From Sphingobacterium corticibacterium (GTDB lineage: Bacteria; Bacteroidota; Bacteroidia; Sphingobacteriales; Sphingobacteriaceae): a DNA stretch of 64,000 nt. A program made the position numbers and the translations under genes. Below are positions 54,712 through 62,987 of the stretch, piece by piece; positions within the stretch are counted from its first letter, which is position 1; every line of letters begins with the position of its first letter. Below the pieces are notes generated by a model that saw nothing but the letters and a program-made list of their open reading frames with translations, made no database searches and had not been told where the DNA came from. The stretch covers positions 496,001 through 560,000 of the forward strand of contig NZ_SGIT01000002.1 of assembly GCF_004208525.1 (NCBI RefSeq), written 5' to 3'.

Positions 54712-54741
54712 ATAATTTTTTTTAAGTTCTTTTTTCCTAAC

Positions 54742-54774
54742 AAAAAAGCCGTTTACAATCGCAAACGGCCTTTT
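54742..54774 (-). terminator. Intrinsic terminator after rpsO
   Basis: The arms GCCGTTT (54748-54754) and AAACGGC (54763-54769) form a hairpin, followed on the minus strand by six T (revcomp of 54742-54747). It is placed 20 bp after the rpsO stop. Confidence 0.75.
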
Positions 54775-54794
54775 CTTGTTGATCAACTAAAAGC

Positions 54795-55076
54795 TTATTT
54801 TTTGATAATATCACGTAAGCCTAGTCCTTTGATAATCGCACGGTAACGCTCGATATCTTTTTTGTACAGGTAAGCTAATAATGAACGACGCTTACCTACC
54901 AAAATCTGTAGAGCACGTTGTGTGTTAAAATCTTTTCTGTTTTTTTTCAAATGCTCCGTTAAATGAGCAATTCTTTTAGTGAATAAAGCCACTTGTCCTT
55001 CTGTAGAACCTGTGTTTGTTGCTGAACCTGCAAATTCTGCGAAGATATCAGCTTTGTATTCTTTACTTAAATACAT
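54795..55076 (-). CDS. rpsO: 30S ribosomal protein S15
   Basis: This 93-aa protein is a full-length S15, an early 16S rRNA-binding protein of the small subunit platform. Signature parts are NTGSTEGQVALFTKRIAHLT and HLKKNRKDFNTQRALQILVG, then KRRSLLAYLYKKDIERYRAI. It is followed by pnp, the order conserved in many bacteria. A candidate promoter lies at 55120-55127 and a terminator at 54742-54774. The N terminus MYLSKEYKADIFAEFAGS is the Bacteroidetes form. Confidence 0.97.
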   Translation of the reverse strand: MYLSKEYKADIFAEFAGSATNTGSTEGQVALFTKRIAHLTEHLKKNRKDFNTQRALQILVGKRRSLLAYLYKKDIERYRAIIKGLGLRDIIKK

Positions 55077-55119
55077 CTCTTGAATAATATTAAAGCGTTA
55101 AAAAATTATTAATTGAGCG

Positions 55120-55127
55120 CAAAGATA
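55120..55127 (-). promoter_or_regulatory. Candidate -7 element of the rpsO promoter
   Basis: TATCTTTG on the minus strand matches TAnnTTTG and would give a leader of about 37 nt before the rpsO ATG at 55076. A -33 element is not clear. Confidence 0.4.
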
Positions 55128-55153
55128 GAAATTAAAATTCTAAATTTTAAGCT

Positions 55154-56374
55154 TTACACTTTAATATATATCTTTTTCTTATCCAACACATAACAAATCC
55201 CCCACATTACACCTAAAAAACAAAGGGAATAAACAAACGAACCTAATTCCGGCGGCCCCGGAATTTTTGCACAAATATATTTATAAAACCAAGACAAAGC
55301 CGTTACATACTGTGGCACACCCTCTGAAGAAACACCATCCGAGATCCGAAATAATCCCAAGAACCGAGGCAATAAGCCGCTAAGCACAAAAATAAACAGT
55401 GGGTTTTTACCGAAAACATCAAAAAACTTTGTTGTGCTGTTTTTTATATGCTGTATTTCCAGAAACCAAATCATCATACCTAGCGAAAGAATACCCAACC
55501 CTGTCGTATAAAGCACATAGGAACTTGTCCATATTTTCTTATTGATCGGAAACCCAAGCGACCACGCCCAACCCAACACCAACATGATGAATCCGGTCAC
55601 GAATAATCCGGATAGCAGTTTAAAATGAGGTTCGCTTGTTGCAGGCACCTTTGCCCATAACCAATCAACTTGTCCCTGCTTCCGAATAAACATCCCTATC
55701 AAATAACCAAATACCACTTGCACGATTGCAGGTATGGTACTCATCAGACCTTCGGGATCAAAAGGCACCCCCTCTCCTTTATACATATGCGCAACACCCA
55801 ATACTAATTTGTCAATAGCCGTTCCGAACCACCCTTCCAATGAATAGGGATCTTCCTGTCCTAAAAACGCGCAAAGCCCCCAATAGCCGAATAATAGTAT
55901 AGTCGATATATAAATTAAACTTTTGGGCTTAAAGAAATAGACTAAAATAGAAGCAAAAAAATAGGAGACGGCAATACGTTGCAAAACACCGAAGATACGG
56001 ACACCACGCTCCACATTATCCGGATCCACCCATTCCCGAAACTGCAAATCATCCCCTACCCACTGTACAAATGGCCACCAGTTCAGAAACAAACCTATGG
56101 CAAAAATCAACAAGGTTCTTTTGATTACTTTCCTCCAAAACACCGGTTGTCCCGCATCTTGCAGCTTAGGTATCACAAACGCCATCGCATTTCCAACAGC
56201 AAACAAAAAGAACGGAAACACCAGATCTGTTGGCGTACAACCATGCCAGGCTGCATGCTTTAAAGGTGTAAACATATACGCCCAAGTGCCTGGATTGTTA
56301 ACCAAAATCATTAACGCCACGGTTGCTCCTCTAAATACGTCTAAGGAATAATAACGTTGCTCTGTCATCAACAT
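55154..56374 (-). CDS. Heparan-alpha-glucosaminide N-acetyltransferase-like membrane protein (NagX/DUF5009-like)
   Basis: This 406-aa protein has about ten helices and resembles HGSNAT/NagX, which in lysosomes acetylates terminal glucosamine of heparan sulfate and in bacteria often sits near amino-sugar genes. Landmarks are YYSLDVFRGATVALMILVNN, LKHAAWHGCTPTDLVFPFFL (His and Asp near the expected active site) and FVIPKLQDAG. ATG at 56368 is an alternative start (MTEQRYY). It is divergent from the ROK-led PUL 3 across a 216-bp region. Function is inferred. Confidence 0.85.
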   Translation of the reverse strand: MLMTEQRYYSLDVFRGATVALMILVNNPGTWAYMFTPLKHAAWHGCTPTDLVFPFFLFAVGNAMAFVIPKLQDAGQPVFWRKVIKRTLLIFAIGLFLNWWPFVQWVGDDLQFREWVDPDNVERGVRIFGVLQRIAVSYFFASILVYFFKPKSLIYISTILLFGYWGLCAFLGQEDPYSLEGWFGTAIDKLVLGVAHMYKGEGVPFDPEGLMSTIPAIVQVVFGYLIGMFIRKQGQVDWLWAKVPATSEPHFKLLSGLFVTGFIMLVLGWAWSLGFPINKKIWTSSYVLYTTGLGILSLGMMIWFLEIQHIKNSTTKFFDVFGKNPLFIFVLSGLLPRFLGLFRISDGVSSEGVPQYVTALSWFYKYICAKIPGPPELGSFVYSLCFLGVMWGICYVLDKKKIYIKV

Positions 56375-56485
56375 TTAGATTTTATATAAAAACGAATCTA
56401 TAAAATTAAGCAAATATCCTCTTCTACGACCACAACTTTGTTACAATAGCACGAATGTTTATATAAAAAAACATATGTGAAGCTA

Positions 56486-56510
56486 TACTTTTAAAAAATT
56501 TTAAAAAGTA
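56486..56510. promoter_or_regulatory. 25-bp near-perfect palindrome before the PUL 3 ROK gene, candidate operator
   Basis: The sequence reads TACTTTT…AAAAGTA at its ends; apart from the centre only one base pair (positions 8/18) mismatches. It lies about 80 bp before the ROK ATG and 112 bp before the divergent NagX-like gene, the usual place for an autoregulatory ROK site. Confidence 0.45.
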
Positions 56511-56525
56511 TTTGGAAGTTAATAA

Positions 56526-56543
56526 TAAATACATATATATTTA
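56526..56543. promoter_or_regulatory. Second AT-rich palindrome before the PUL 3 ROK gene
   Basis: TAAATA/TATTTA arms form an 18-bp palindrome with a single mismatched pair, 15 bp beyond the 25-bp one. It is low in complexity, so chance is possible. Confidence 0.3.
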
Positions 56544-56590
56544 CAACAGCTAAGTAAACAGGAAAACTACACAATAAACATATAATCACC

Positions 56591-57775
56591 ATGGAGAGCC
56601 TAAAACTATCTATCTTACGGTCTTTATATTTTTCTCCGAACCAGTCTATTGCGGAATTGAGCAGTCAGATTGGCAAGAGTATCCCCCTCATCACGAAAGC
56701 GATTAATGAACTTCTTGTTGCCAAACTAGTTATAAGTTGTGGTCTGCGGGCATCTACCGGTGGACGGCGTGCTATACACTTTATGCTGAACAGTGACAAA
56801 CAGGGGTGTATTATCGCTGTGGCTATGGATCAATATGCTACCCGTATTTCTGTCGTTGACCTCGCCAATCAGCAGCTTCTGCCTACAAAGAAAATATCGT
56901 CTCATTTATTGGATGACCCAGATATTTATACCAAAATAATCGACACGTTGACGACGGTTATTTCTGAATTTTCAACCGATAAAATCTTAAGTATCGGCAT
57001 TACGATGCCTGGCTTTGTAGATTCAAAAAAAGGCATTAACAACTCGTTTTCACCACAGTCTCCTTTATATAACCTTCGTGAAAATATTCAATCACATTTC
57101 GAAATCCCGACTTACCTGGAAAATGATTCTGCCGCAATAGCTATTGCAGAAAGGAACTTCGGCTTGATCCAGGACGCACCAGACGCATTGGTTGTCAACT
57201 TAAACTGGGGTGTTGGTCTAGGCATGATTGTCGACGGAAAGCTTTTTAAGGGGCATAGTGGCTTCGCGGGCGAGTTTAGCCATATCCCTTTGGCAAGTGA
57301 AGACAAACTCTGCTCATGTGGCAAGAAAGGTTGTCTGGAGGTAGCCGCATCGTTATTATGCGCTATTGAATATATCATTGACGCTATACAAGAGGGACAA
57401 CCTTCATCGCTGGAGGCGACCTACCATCAACACCAAAACATTTCATTGGAGGATGTTTATGAAGCGTACGTCAGGGGTGATCAGGTAACAATTATAGCCA
57501 TCAGGAAGATAGCTTATATGTTGGGAAAAGGTATCGCTACGCTCATTCATATCTTAAATCCCGAAACCATTGTTATCAGTGGAAGGGGTGCCATGTTTGG
57601 GGATGTATTGTTACCCCAAATTCAATCGTCCATTCAGGAGTATTGTATACCACGCTTGGCAAAATGTACATCCATACAAATATCAGAAATCAAGGATATC
57701 CAATTGCTCGCCTCCACGTGCATAGCCGTGCAGCAAATGGATTGGGACATACACACACAACAAACAATTAACTAA
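56591..57775 (+). CDS. ROK-family transcriptional regulator, first gene of PUL 3
   Basis: This 394-aa ROK regulator has an N-terminal winged helix (SIAELSSQIGKSIPLITKAI, then GLRASTGGRRAIHFML) and the ROK domain with YLENDSAAIAIAERNFG, NWGVGLGMIVDGKLFKGHSG, AGEFSHIPL and the zinc motif CSCGKKGCLE. It is a paralog of the regulator at 25946-27181 but differs in most residues. Its stop is 9 bp before susC, so it appears co-transcribed with the genes it probably controls, an autoregulated layout. The effector may be fucose or an amino sugar; this is not shown. Confidence 0.93.
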   Translation: MESLKLSILRSLYFSPNQSIAELSSQIGKSIPLITKAINELLVAKLVISCGLRASTGGRRAIHFMLNSDKQGCIIAVAMDQYATRISVVDLANQQLLPTKKISSHLLDDPDIYTKIIDTLTTVISEFSTDKILSIGITMPGFVDSKKGINNSFSPQSPLYNLRENIQSHFEIPTYLENDSAAIAIAERNFGLIQDAPDALVVNLNWGVGLGMIVDGKLFKGHSGFAGEFSHIPLASEDKLCSCGKKGCLEVAASLLCAIEYIIDAIQEGQPSSLEATYHQHQNISLEDVYEAYVRGDQVTIIAIRKIAYMLGKGIATLIHILNPETIVISGRGAMFGDVLLPQIQSSIQEYCIPRLAKCTSIQISEIKDIQLLASTCIAVQQMDWDIHTQQTIN

Positions 57776-57784
57776 TGTAAAACT

Positions 57785-60700
57785 ATGAACAAATTTTACA
57801 AACAATGCTGCAGTTTAATGTTAGTTATGCTTTTTAGCGTAACGACGTTATTTGCACAGCAGACCGTTACGGGGAGAGTAACGGATGCAAACGGAGCACG
57901 CGCCGGTGTTACTGTTGCTGTAATTGGCACCACGGTCGCCACGCAGACAGATGCGGAAGGTAACTACGCTATCCAAGCAAACAATGGGCAAGTTTTAAGA
58001 TTCTCGATGGTTGGTTACTTATCACAAGATTTATCTGTATCTAGGACAGTATTAAACATCACCCTGCAGGAAGATGCCGGGGCGATTGACGAGGTTGTGG
58101 TAACGGCCATGGGAATCAGACGGGAAAAGAAATCTCTTGGTTATGCATTTCAAGATCTAAAAGGTGATCAATTAGTTGATGCAAAAGAACCGAATATTTC
58201 TAATGCGCTCACTGGAAAAATAGCAGGTCTACAGGTAGTAAAAGGTTCTAATGGTCCCGCTTCTTCTTCAAAAATCATCCTTCGTGGATTTAACTCGTTA
58301 AAAGGAGACAATCAGCCTCTTATCGTTGTAGATGGTATTCCAATGAATAACCGCGCAGGTAACCCCGATAAGAACAATGACTTTTGGAATCCGTCTACTG
58401 ATTTAGGAAACGGTTTAGGTGATTTAAATCCGGAAGATATTGAGAGCATGTCCGTTTTAAAAGGTGGTGCAGCGGCTGCACTTTATGGTTCTAGAGGAGG
58501 AAATGGTGTAATAGTTATCACGACAAAATCTGGGAGCGCACAAAAAGGCTCCGGAATCACTTACTCTTCCACGTTAGGAATTGAAACTTTATTCATGATA
58601 CCCGAACTTCAAAACGATTTTAGTCAAGGTACGGATGGAAGTTTTGTAAATACACAATTTAATAGCTGGGGTGCAAAAATAGAGGGACAAACCGTAACCA
58701 ATTGGAACGGACAAAACACGACTTTAAGAAACCACGACAACATCGGAAATTTTTTCAACACCGGGATTAATCACACACAAAACATCACATTTCAACAACA
58801 ATTAAACAACAACACTAACCTCTACACGTCGGCTACTTATCTCAATGATAAAAGTTTAATCCCAGGATCGTCCATGAGCAGATTGAATTTGATGACACGG
58901 GTTACAACGACTTTTGGCGAGAACAAAAAATGGTCTTCCGATGTGAAAGCCCAATACATGAAAATCGATGCAAAAAATCGCCCAATAGCTGGGCAGAATC
59001 AATCCAACATGTATAACTCATTGTTTTTGTTCCCACGTTCTTTAGACATTACAGAATTTGATGCAGCTTCTGCGAGTAACGGAGATATGCTATGGTTTGG
59101 TAATGGGAACGAAATAAACCCGTATTGGATTGAAAGATATCGGTTAAACAATGACAAAAGAGATCGGTTTCTTTTAAGTGGATCTTTAAAATATGATTTC
59201 AACGAATGGTTAAATGCAGAAGCGAGATTAGGCTCAGACATATACTACACCACCATTGATAACAGAACCTATGCAGGAAGTCCATTAACAAATGATGGCG
59301 AAGGCAGCTATTCATTTGGCAACAACAATTTCTATGAAAATAATTATATGCTGTCTGTAAACGCCAGAAAAGACAACCTTTGGGGAAAATGGGGAGGAGC
59401 CGCCTCGCTATTTGGTCAAATTATGCGTACGAAATCAGAATACAGAACAACTGACATCGGCCAATTGATTATTCCGAATGTTTTCAATCCTAACAATGGC
59501 ATTAGTAATCCAAATATTAAAACAACCCCCAGCGAAAAGCAAATAAACTCTGTTTTTGCCACAGCCGAACTCAATTATGATGGCATTTGGTTTGTAAACC
59601 TGACCGGAAGAAATGATTGGTCTTCGGCTTTGAGTAGAGAGAACCGTTCTTTTTTCTATCCCTCCATTAACACGTCTTTAATCGTGACGGATTTAATCAA
59701 CAAAAATGGAGGTTCTCTGCCTAACTGGCTGAGTTACGCTAAGATCCGAGGATCCTATGCTGCTGTAGGTAATGACTTAGATCCGTTTCAATTGTACAAT
59801 ACATATAAGTTGGAAAAAGATCCAAATGGCAATACGGTAACGACACGAGAAGACGTCATGTATAATGAAAACATCAAATCCGAACTGATCAAAACGTATG
59901 AGGCAGGTATCGAGGCGAGGTTTTTCAACAGCCGTATCGGAGTAGACTTTACCTGGTACAAAACCAACGCAACAAACCAGATCATTGATGTTCCTATGGA
60001 TCCTTTCAGCGGATACCAACGTCAATATATCAATGCCGGAAATATCGAAAATAAAGGTGTAGAAATTTCGTTGAATGCGAGAATTTTAGAAAGTTCAGAA
60101 AAACTGAACTGGAACATGGACGTGAATTTCTCCAAAAATAGAAATAGGATCATTGAATTATCCGAGGTCACAAAAACATATAATCTAATCGCATTAGAAA
60201 ATATAGCCATAAAAGCAGATGAAGGTTATGATTACGGCGAAATCTATGGTTCATCGTATGCCAGAGTAGAAGATCCTAATAGTGAGCATTTCGGAAAAAT
60301 GATTGTGGCCGCCAATGGCTTACCAACAGAAGGACCTTCCACATTCTTAGGAAAGCAAAATCCTTCCGCGCTTTTAGGTATTACTAACTCCTTCTCCTAT
60401 AAAAATTTCGGACTAAGTTTTCTCGTCGACGGAAGATTCGGTGGCAAATTCTTCTCCGGAACAAATGCAGCGTTACAGCAATTCGGAGTTGCGGCAGTGA
60501 CAGTAAATAACGGGAATAGAGATCGGTTTGTGGTAGACGGTGTCGTAAGTAACGGGAGCGGCGGTTACAACGTTAACACGGTAGAAGTGAATCCTCAACA
60601 GTATTGGAGTGCAATTGGCAATCCTAATCTAGGTATCACAGAGCGCAATATATATGACGCGACAAATGTGCGTTTGCGAAACGTATCATTAAGTTATTCA

Positions 60701-60904
60701 CTACCAAATGCTATGCTCAAAAACACTGTTGTACAACGTGTTAAAATAGGATTAACCGCCAACAACGTATGGATGATCAAAAGCTATGCAAATGGTGTAG
60801 ACCCTGAATCTGTATTTGCAATCAGTTCAAATGCGGTTGGTTTCGAAAACTTTTCTACCCCAACGGCGCGATCTTATTTTCTTAATTTAACCATTGGATT
60901 TTAA
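57785..60904 (+). CDS. susC: SusC/RagA TonB-dependent outer-membrane transporter, PUL 3
   Basis: This 1039-aa transporter has a signal peptide (…SVTTLFAQ), a carboxypeptidase-like domain (TVTGRVTDANGARAGVTVAV), a TonB-box-like stretch (IDEVVVTAMGIRREKKSLGY), the plug (KIILRGFNSLKGDNQPLIVV and GAAAALYGSRGGNGVIVITT) and a barrel ending in YFLNLTIGF. The VVVTAMGIRREKKSLGYA region marks a SusC type that pairs with SusD of the PF12771-like form, as found here. The ATG is 9 bp after the ROK stop. Confidence 0.96.
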   Translation: MNKFYKQCCSLMLVMLFSVTTLFAQQTVTGRVTDANGARAGVTVAVIGTTVATQTDAEGNYAIQANNGQVLRFSMVGYLSQDLSVSRTVLNITLQEDAGAIDEVVVTAMGIRREKKSLGYAFQDLKGDQLVDAKEPNISNALTGKIAGLQVVKGSNGPASSSKIILRGFNSLKGDNQPLIVVDGIPMNNRAGNPDKNNDFWNPSTDLGNGLGDLNPEDIESMSVLKGGAAAALYGSRGGNGVIVITTKSGSAQKGSGITYSSTLGIETLFMIPELQNDFSQGTDGSFVNTQFNSWGAKIEGQTVTNWNGQNTTLRNHDNIGNFFNTGINHTQNITFQQQLNNNTNLYTSATYLNDKSLIPGSSMSRLNLMTRVTTTFGENKKWSSDVKAQYMKIDAKNRPIAGQNQSNMYNSLFLFPRSLDITEFDAASASNGDMLWFGNGNEINPYWIERYRLNNDKRDRFLLSGSLKYDFNEWLNAEARLGSDIYYTTIDNRTYAGSPLTNDGEGSYSFGNNNFYENNYMLSVNARKDNLWGKWGGAASLFGQIMRTKSEYRTTDIGQLIIPNVFNPNNGISNPNIKTTPSEKQINSVFATAELNYDGIWFVNLTGRNDWSSALSRENRSFFYPSINTSLIVTDLINKNGGSLPNWLSYAKIRGSYAAVGNDLDPFQLYNTYKLEKDPNGNTVTTREDVMYNENIKSELIKTYEAGIEARFFNSRIGVDFTWYKTNATNQIIDVPMDPFSGYQRQYINAGNIENKGVEISLNARILESSEKLNWNMDVNFSKNRNRIIELSEVTKTYNLIALENIAIKADEGYDYGEIYGSSYARVEDPNSEHFGKMIVAANGLPTEGPSTFLGKQNPSALLGITNSFSYKNFGLSFLVDGRFGGKFFSGTNAALQQFGVAAVTVNNGNRDRFVVDGVVSNGSGGYNVNTVEVNPQQYWSAIGNPNLGITERNIYDATNVRLRNVSLSYSLPNAMLKNTVVQRVKIGLTANNVWMIKSYANGVDPESVFAISSNAVGFENFSTPTARSYFLNLTIGF

Positions 60905-60921
60905 TTTAATACCGAATTAAA

Positions 60922-62826
60922 ATGAAAAATAACATAAAAAAAATTGCAGTCGTCATAGCATTAGGTACCGGATTTATCGGGTGTTCTAAATTTGACGAAA
61001 TAAATACACATCCTTATAACGTCAATGACGCATTAACTCAACCAGAATACTTTTTTAACAAATCGTTGACCGATGCGCAACAAGACCCTAATATTGCTGA
61101 AAGGATTTTCGTATTAGATTGGAAAACGGCGGGCCGACAACACTTAAGCAGTGGTTTAGCCGTGGGTGCAGCAAACGACTCTTGGTCGGCTGAATATTGG
61201 AAATACTCGAGTCAATGGCACAGTAATATCCATTTAGCAATCCAAAAAGCTGAGGGGCAAATAGCTGAGGACGCGGCGTTTGAATACACTGCGAATATGC
61301 TACAGGTTTCTAGAATTTGGCGAGCTTACCTACTAACGGAGATATCCGATAACTTTGGTCCAGTGCCTATCGAAAACTCCGATGGAACGAATCCCACTCC
61401 TTCCTCGACACGAGATGTTTATTATTACGCATTGGCTGAACTTAAGGATGCGGTTAATAAGTTAGATGTTTCCGCTCCTACGGATGATCGAATAAAAAAA
61501 TACGATCGTGCTTATCAATTTTCTTGGGAAAAATGGAAAAGATATGGCAATTCCCTACGACTCCGCTTAGCTATGCGACTTTCGGAAGTAGAACCTGCAA
61601 AAGCAAAAGAGGAATTTGAAGACGCTGTTTCTGTCGGACTATTTATTGAAGATGCCGCTCATAACTTTACGGTAGCAGAAAGACCAGGTTGGGATCCGCT
61701 ATCGGGGGTCATGTCCAGATCTTGGAACTCACAAGTTCTCCCAACTACACTCAATAATATTTATATTGGTTTAGGCGGTATTCCTTCTTCTGACCAGCTG
61801 AGCAACGCATCCATGCAAAGCTATATAAAGCCGGAAAACTATTTGGGTAAAAAGTATGATAGGCAATTCACCCTCATGACCAATGATCCTTCGGCGGGAT
61901 ATTGGCTCGATGGTCTTCCTAATAAAATAGATCCCAGAGCTTACAAAGCATTCTTCATTCCCGGTGATTTTACCAATCCAAATTTTTTAGCGGATAACAA
62001 TGAGGCGAAAATTACAACAAGTTATCTTGTGAATGCACCCGGAGATACTATTAAACTAGATACAAAATTTACCTGGAACGCTTTTGCGATTGGAAGCTGG
62101 GGAGAAAAAGGGAGTAAAAACAATATGTATAATGTGTTGGTAGGTAAACTACCGGCGCTTTCACAAACTTTTCGTGGATCTACAAATTCACGTATATTCT
62201 TCGCCAATTGGGAAACATATTTTCTTTTATCCGAAGCGTCTCTGCGAGGCTGGAACACTGGAACTACCGCACAAGAGGCCTATGAAGATGGCGTGAAAGC
62301 AAATTTTGATTATTGGGATGTGGGCCAATATGCAACACAGTATTTAGCATCTGAAGATTTTAATCGTGTTGGGACTTCTGTCAAATTCACACACACTGCC
62401 GAACCAGAAGCAGGGAAGGACATGATTTACATCGATGGTTATTCGAATGCAAACCGGACGGTTACGATTAAATATCCGACAAATAACTTATATAAAAACG
62501 GAACAGTCAAAAATGATGCGTTGACGAAGATTATCACCCAAAAATTTATTGCTAATTTGCCTTGGTTACCATTGGAATCTTGGAATGACCACAGAAGACT
62601 GGGTTTACCGTTTTTCGAGAATCCTGCCATAGAAGTTGCACTTACTAATATGCCAGATCTCACAAGTGCTAATTACATGACTAACAGTATCAAATTCTAC
62701 CCACAGAGACTACCTTATCCATCCAATTTTAAAAGCGGATCATTAGAAGGTTACAATGTAGCTGTCTCACTTTTAGATGGTCAAGATAACGTATTCACTC
62801 CCCTTTGGTGGGCAAAACAAAATTAA
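60922..62826 (+). CDS. susD: SusD-like outer-membrane lipoprotein (PF12771-like type), PUL 3
   Basis: This 634-aa lipoprotein has lipobox GTGFIGC (Cys21), and its sequence fits the second SusD type (SusD_like-2, PF12771). Landmarks are KFDEINTHPYNVNDALTQPE, VSRIWRAYLLTEISDNFGPV, KWKRYGNSLRLRLAMRLSE and FANWETYFLLSEASLRG. It binds glycan with the SusC 17 bp upstream. This type differs from the two SusD proteins of PUL 1 and 2, suggesting a separate evolutionary origin for PUL 3. Confidence 0.93.
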   Translation: MKNNIKKIAVVIALGTGFIGCSKFDEINTHPYNVNDALTQPEYFFNKSLTDAQQDPNIAERIFVLDWKTAGRQHLSSGLAVGAANDSWSAEYWKYSSQWHSNIHLAIQKAEGQIAEDAAFEYTANMLQVSRIWRAYLLTEISDNFGPVPIENSDGTNPTPSSTRDVYYYALAELKDAVNKLDVSAPTDDRIKKYDRAYQFSWEKWKRYGNSLRLRLAMRLSEVEPAKAKEEFEDAVSVGLFIEDAAHNFTVAERPGWDPLSGVMSRSWNSQVLPTTLNNIYIGLGGIPSSDQLSNASMQSYIKPENYLGKKYDRQFTLMTNDPSAGYWLDGLPNKIDPRAYKAFFIPGDFTNPNFLADNNEAKITTSYLVNAPGDTIKLDTKFTWNAFAIGSWGEKGSKNNMYNVLVGKLPALSQTFRGSTNSRIFFANWETYFLLSEASLRGWNTGTTAQEAYEDGVKANFDYWDVGQYATQYLASEDFNRVGTSVKFTHTAEPEAGKDMIYIDGYSNANRTVTIKYPTNNLYKNGTVKNDALTKIITQKFIANLPWLPLESWNDHRRLGLPFFENPAIEVALTNMPDLTSANYMTNSIKFYPQRLPYPSNFKSGSLEGYNVAVSLLDGQDNVFTPLWWAKQN

Positions 62827-62856
62827 TTATACATTGCAATTTGAATAAAAACAAAG

Positions 62857-62886
62857 AATCCCCGAGGCCAGCGAGCATTGGGGATT
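62857..62886 (+). terminator. Possible terminator between PUL 3 susD and the fucosidase gene
   Basis: The arms AATCCCC (62857-62863) and GGGGATT (62880-62886) enclose a 16-nt loop and are followed by a T/C-rich tract (TCTCTTTCTC). It could end or attenuate the ROK-susC-susD mRNA before GH29. The T run is imperfect. Confidence 0.5.
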
Positions 62887-62925
62887 TCTCTTTCTCACCA
62901 ACCCTTTTAGGCCCCGCAGATAAAA

Positions 62926-62986
62926 CAAGGAAGGTTTCGATTTACGTGGATATTATTTATATTAGGGTTAATAAAATCTTTCCTTG
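62926..62986 (+). other. Leader stem-loop adjoining the GH29 start codon
   Basis: The arms 62926-62937 (CAAGGAAGGTTT) and 62975-62986 (AATCTTTCCTTG) pair at 11 of 12 positions, counting one G-U, around a 37-nt loop. The right arm ends one base before the ATG at 62988, so the fold could sequester the translation start. Whether it forms in vivo is unknown. Confidence 0.4.
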
Positions 62987-62987
62987 C

